This document shows, piece by piece, positions 5,603 through 5,865 of a DNA stretch of 5,865 nucleotides (positions are counted from its first letter, which is position 1; the number at the start of each line of letters is the position of its first letter). The notes beneath the pieces were generated by a model. That model had not been told where the DNA came from. It saw only the letters and a program-made list of their open reading frames with translations, and ran no database searches. Made by a program: the position numbers and the translations under genes. This DNA is from Desulfobulbaceae bacterium (lineage in GTDB: Bacteria > Desulfobacterota > Desulfobulbia > Desulfobulbales > SURF-16). The stretch is from the NCBI GenBank assembly GCA_021160685.1, contig JAGHCC010000460.1, positions 1 to 5,865 of the forward strand. Direction: 5' to 3'.

Positions 5603-5865
5603 TATCGGTATGTCACACGTTTTTCTTAACAGTGAATGTCCTTTTCACAATACCAGCGATGGACGGGCAAATTTTAGAACCATCGGTTAATCAAATCTTT
5701 CCCAAAACGCCCGGAATGGTCTTTTTCTAAACAGTGGATCTTTCTTTTCCAGAAACTTTAGTAAAATGTTCGTTTTTATCTCTTCCCAAAGACAAAAAGG
5801 TTTTTAGCTTCTTTATGAAGCCAACGCATCTTAATGAACACAAAGTATCTAACTTGATTATATTA

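Larger units (their letters stand above)
5409..5865 (-). other. AT-rich, apparently non-coding leader upstream of hsdM
   Basis: No credible gene is visible on either strand in these 457 bases; the few open frames are very short. By eye the base composition is much more AT-rich than hsdM. It most likely holds the operon promoter and any operator. A motif related to TTAACCTTAAT occurs at 5507-5517, 5557-5566 (one base shorter) and 5585-5594 (less exact). The region shows no tRNA, integrase or evident attachment site. Confidence 0.55.

Noticed and set aside
5841..5865. TATAAT at about 5857-5862 on the minus strand as the operon promoter
   Set aside because: It matches a -10 box, but the -35 position is outside the window and it lies about 450 bases before hsdM, so it cannot be judged.

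Overview
The window is most of a type I restriction-modification operon, read entirely on the minus strand (right to left). It runs hsdM (5408-3795), hsdS (3805-1934), a 431-residue protein of unknown family (1937-642), a short remnant of another hsdS 3' end (about 645-542), and a GIY-YIG nuclease gene (545 to beyond position 1). The genes are tightly coupled: hsdM and hsdS overlap by 11 bases, hsdS and the 431-residue gene by an ATGA, and the same ATGA joint recurs at 645-642 and 545-542. No hsdR is present. It may lie to the left of position 1, downstream of the GIY-YIG gene, which is inference.

The most unusual part is hsdS. Its 623-residue product is about 180 residues longer than a usual two-domain specificity subunit. 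The excess (about residues 210-389) sits in the linker between the two half-subunits. It consists of a DUF559-type PD-(D/E)XK nuclease-like domain bracketed by GC-rich palindromic repeats that translate as SPLPxGEGxGxR. The whole insert (about 540 bases, 2639-3178) keeps the reading frame. A different-frame copy of the same kind of repeat interrupts hsdM as an in-frame segment of about 24 codons (4029-4100). A repeat family has therefore entered two genes of one operon without breaking either.

The second unusual part is the hsdS-to-GIY-YIG junction. Just before the GIY-YIG start lies a broken hsdS tail (LLPKLISGELR, then a shifted frame reading VPDVDKFLEEQGL and a stop overlapping the GIY-YIG ATG). 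This suggests the older order was hsdM-hsdS-GIY-YIG, and that the resident hsdS end plus the 431-residue gene arrived later by recombination or insertion. That 431-residue protein has a GVDLIY...VQYK segment resembling a D...QxK variant of the PD-(D/E)XK fold, so the operon may encode up to three separate nuclease domains besides any HsdR.

Positions 5409-5865 are AT-rich and appear non-coding; they hold the hsdM ribosome binding site and probably its promoter. The organism cannot be named. The operon style and the SPLPLGEG/TPDPSPRGRG-type repeats fit a bacterium whose genome is rich in interspersed palindromic repeats, such as many Proteobacteria and some Chloroflexota. By eye hsdM is clearly GC-rich, whereas the hsdS recognition regions, the 431-residue gene and the leader are AT-richer, as is common for defence loci assembled by horizontal transfer.
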